Assembly (NCBI GenBank): GCA_022705365.1
Contig: JAKJEP010000192.1
Coordinates: 1-6,671 of the forward strand
Reading direction: 5' to 3'
Length of the DNA: 6,671 nucleotides
Source: Planctomycetota bacterium
GTDB lineage: Bacteria; Planctomycetota; Phycisphaerae; Sedimentisphaerales; SM23-30
The translations under genes and the position numbers were made by a program. Shown piece by piece: positions 6,598-6,671 of this stretch (positions within the stretch are counted from its first letter, which is position 1; every line of letters starts with the position of its first letter). Under the pieces are notes generated by a model. The model had not been told where the DNA came from. It saw only the letters and a list, made by a program, of their open reading frames with translations, and searched no databases.

Positions 6598-6671
6598 TTA
6601 GGGAAGCCAGGGTACATTGTACCCCCTTATGGCCAGTTCTTCTCGGGTGATGTAGTCTGGACCGAGCCATT
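6598..6671 (-). CDS. C-terminal end of a converging gene, product unknown
   Basis: A minus-strand frame open from the right edge to TAA at 6600-6598 encodes 23 residues, including PDYITREELAIRGYNVPW. The sequence has normal amino acid composition, an EEL helix-like stretch and a Trp-Leu-Pro end, and reads far more like protein than the other frames here. It stops 46 bases from the methyltransferase stop, a sensible convergent layout. The fragment is too short to name a family. Confidence 0.45.
   Translation of the reverse strand, partial: WLGPDYITREELAIRGYNVPWLP
6610..6624. repeat. Perfect 15-base palindrome GGGTACA-T-TGTACCC
   Basis: Two 7-base arms flank one central base. It falls inside the apparent C-terminal coding part of the right-edge gene (codons for GYNVP). 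No T-run follows on either strand, so it does not look like a terminator. It may be a protein-binding site or coincidence. Confidence 0.3.

Noticed and set aside
6404..6670. Minus-strand open frame of 88 codons at the right edge
   Set aside because: Most of it is antisense to the methyltransferase. The competing frame ending at 6598 reads better as protein.

Overview
The window holds three complete genes and one truncated gene of known families, one unclassified exported repeat protein and a short gene fragment at the right edge. It has no rRNA, tRNA, CRISPR array or mobile element that I can see. Coding regions are of moderate GC, while the central intergenic region is very AT-rich. A SiaT-like sodium symporter, a DapA/NanA-family aldolase, a LacI regulator and a large exported FG-GAP/VCBS protein together suggest a Gram-negative heterotroph that uses carbohydrates. 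I lean towards the Planctomycetes-Verrucomicrobia-Lentisphaerae group or a relative. This rests on gene style only, since no marker gene is present.

Left part (1-3488, minus strand): a compact operon read right to left. It encodes a LacI-family regulator (3488-2409), a class I pyruvate-type aldolase/lyase of the DapA/NanA superfamily (2412-1423, start overlapping the regulator stop in ATGA), and a sodium:solute symporter (from 1403, running off the left edge after 467 codons). By remembered alignment the symporter resembles the sialic acid transporter SiaT. It keeps the sodium-site residues and the substrate-carboxylate arginine but changes other pocket positions. The aldolase keeps the Schiff-base lysine and catalytic tyrosines but lacks the arginine typical of true dihydrodipicolinate synthase. 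The simplest reading is a locally regulated uptake-and-cleavage module for an acidic, sialic-acid-like or 2-keto-3-deoxy sugar acid whose identity is not settled by the sequence.

Centre (3489-3742): an AT-rich divergent control region with a good sigma-70-type promoter in each direction. A CG-centred AAACGTTT palindrome lies just in front of the regulator start. Two ATTGT/ACAAT dyads lie on the rightward side, one of them covering the rightward -35 box.

Right part (3743-6671): on the plus strand, a 658-residue secreted protein with nine Asp-rich calcium-binding FG-GAP/VCBS motifs is followed after 67 bases by a 254-residue class I SAM-dependent methyltransferase. A converging reading frame enters from the right edge and ends at 6598. 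A small AT-rich hairpin between the two convergent ends may serve as a weak terminator.

I do not see a clearly undescribed system. The points most worth checking are the altered transporter and aldolase pockets, the shared divergent control region, and the role of the repeat protein beside this operon.
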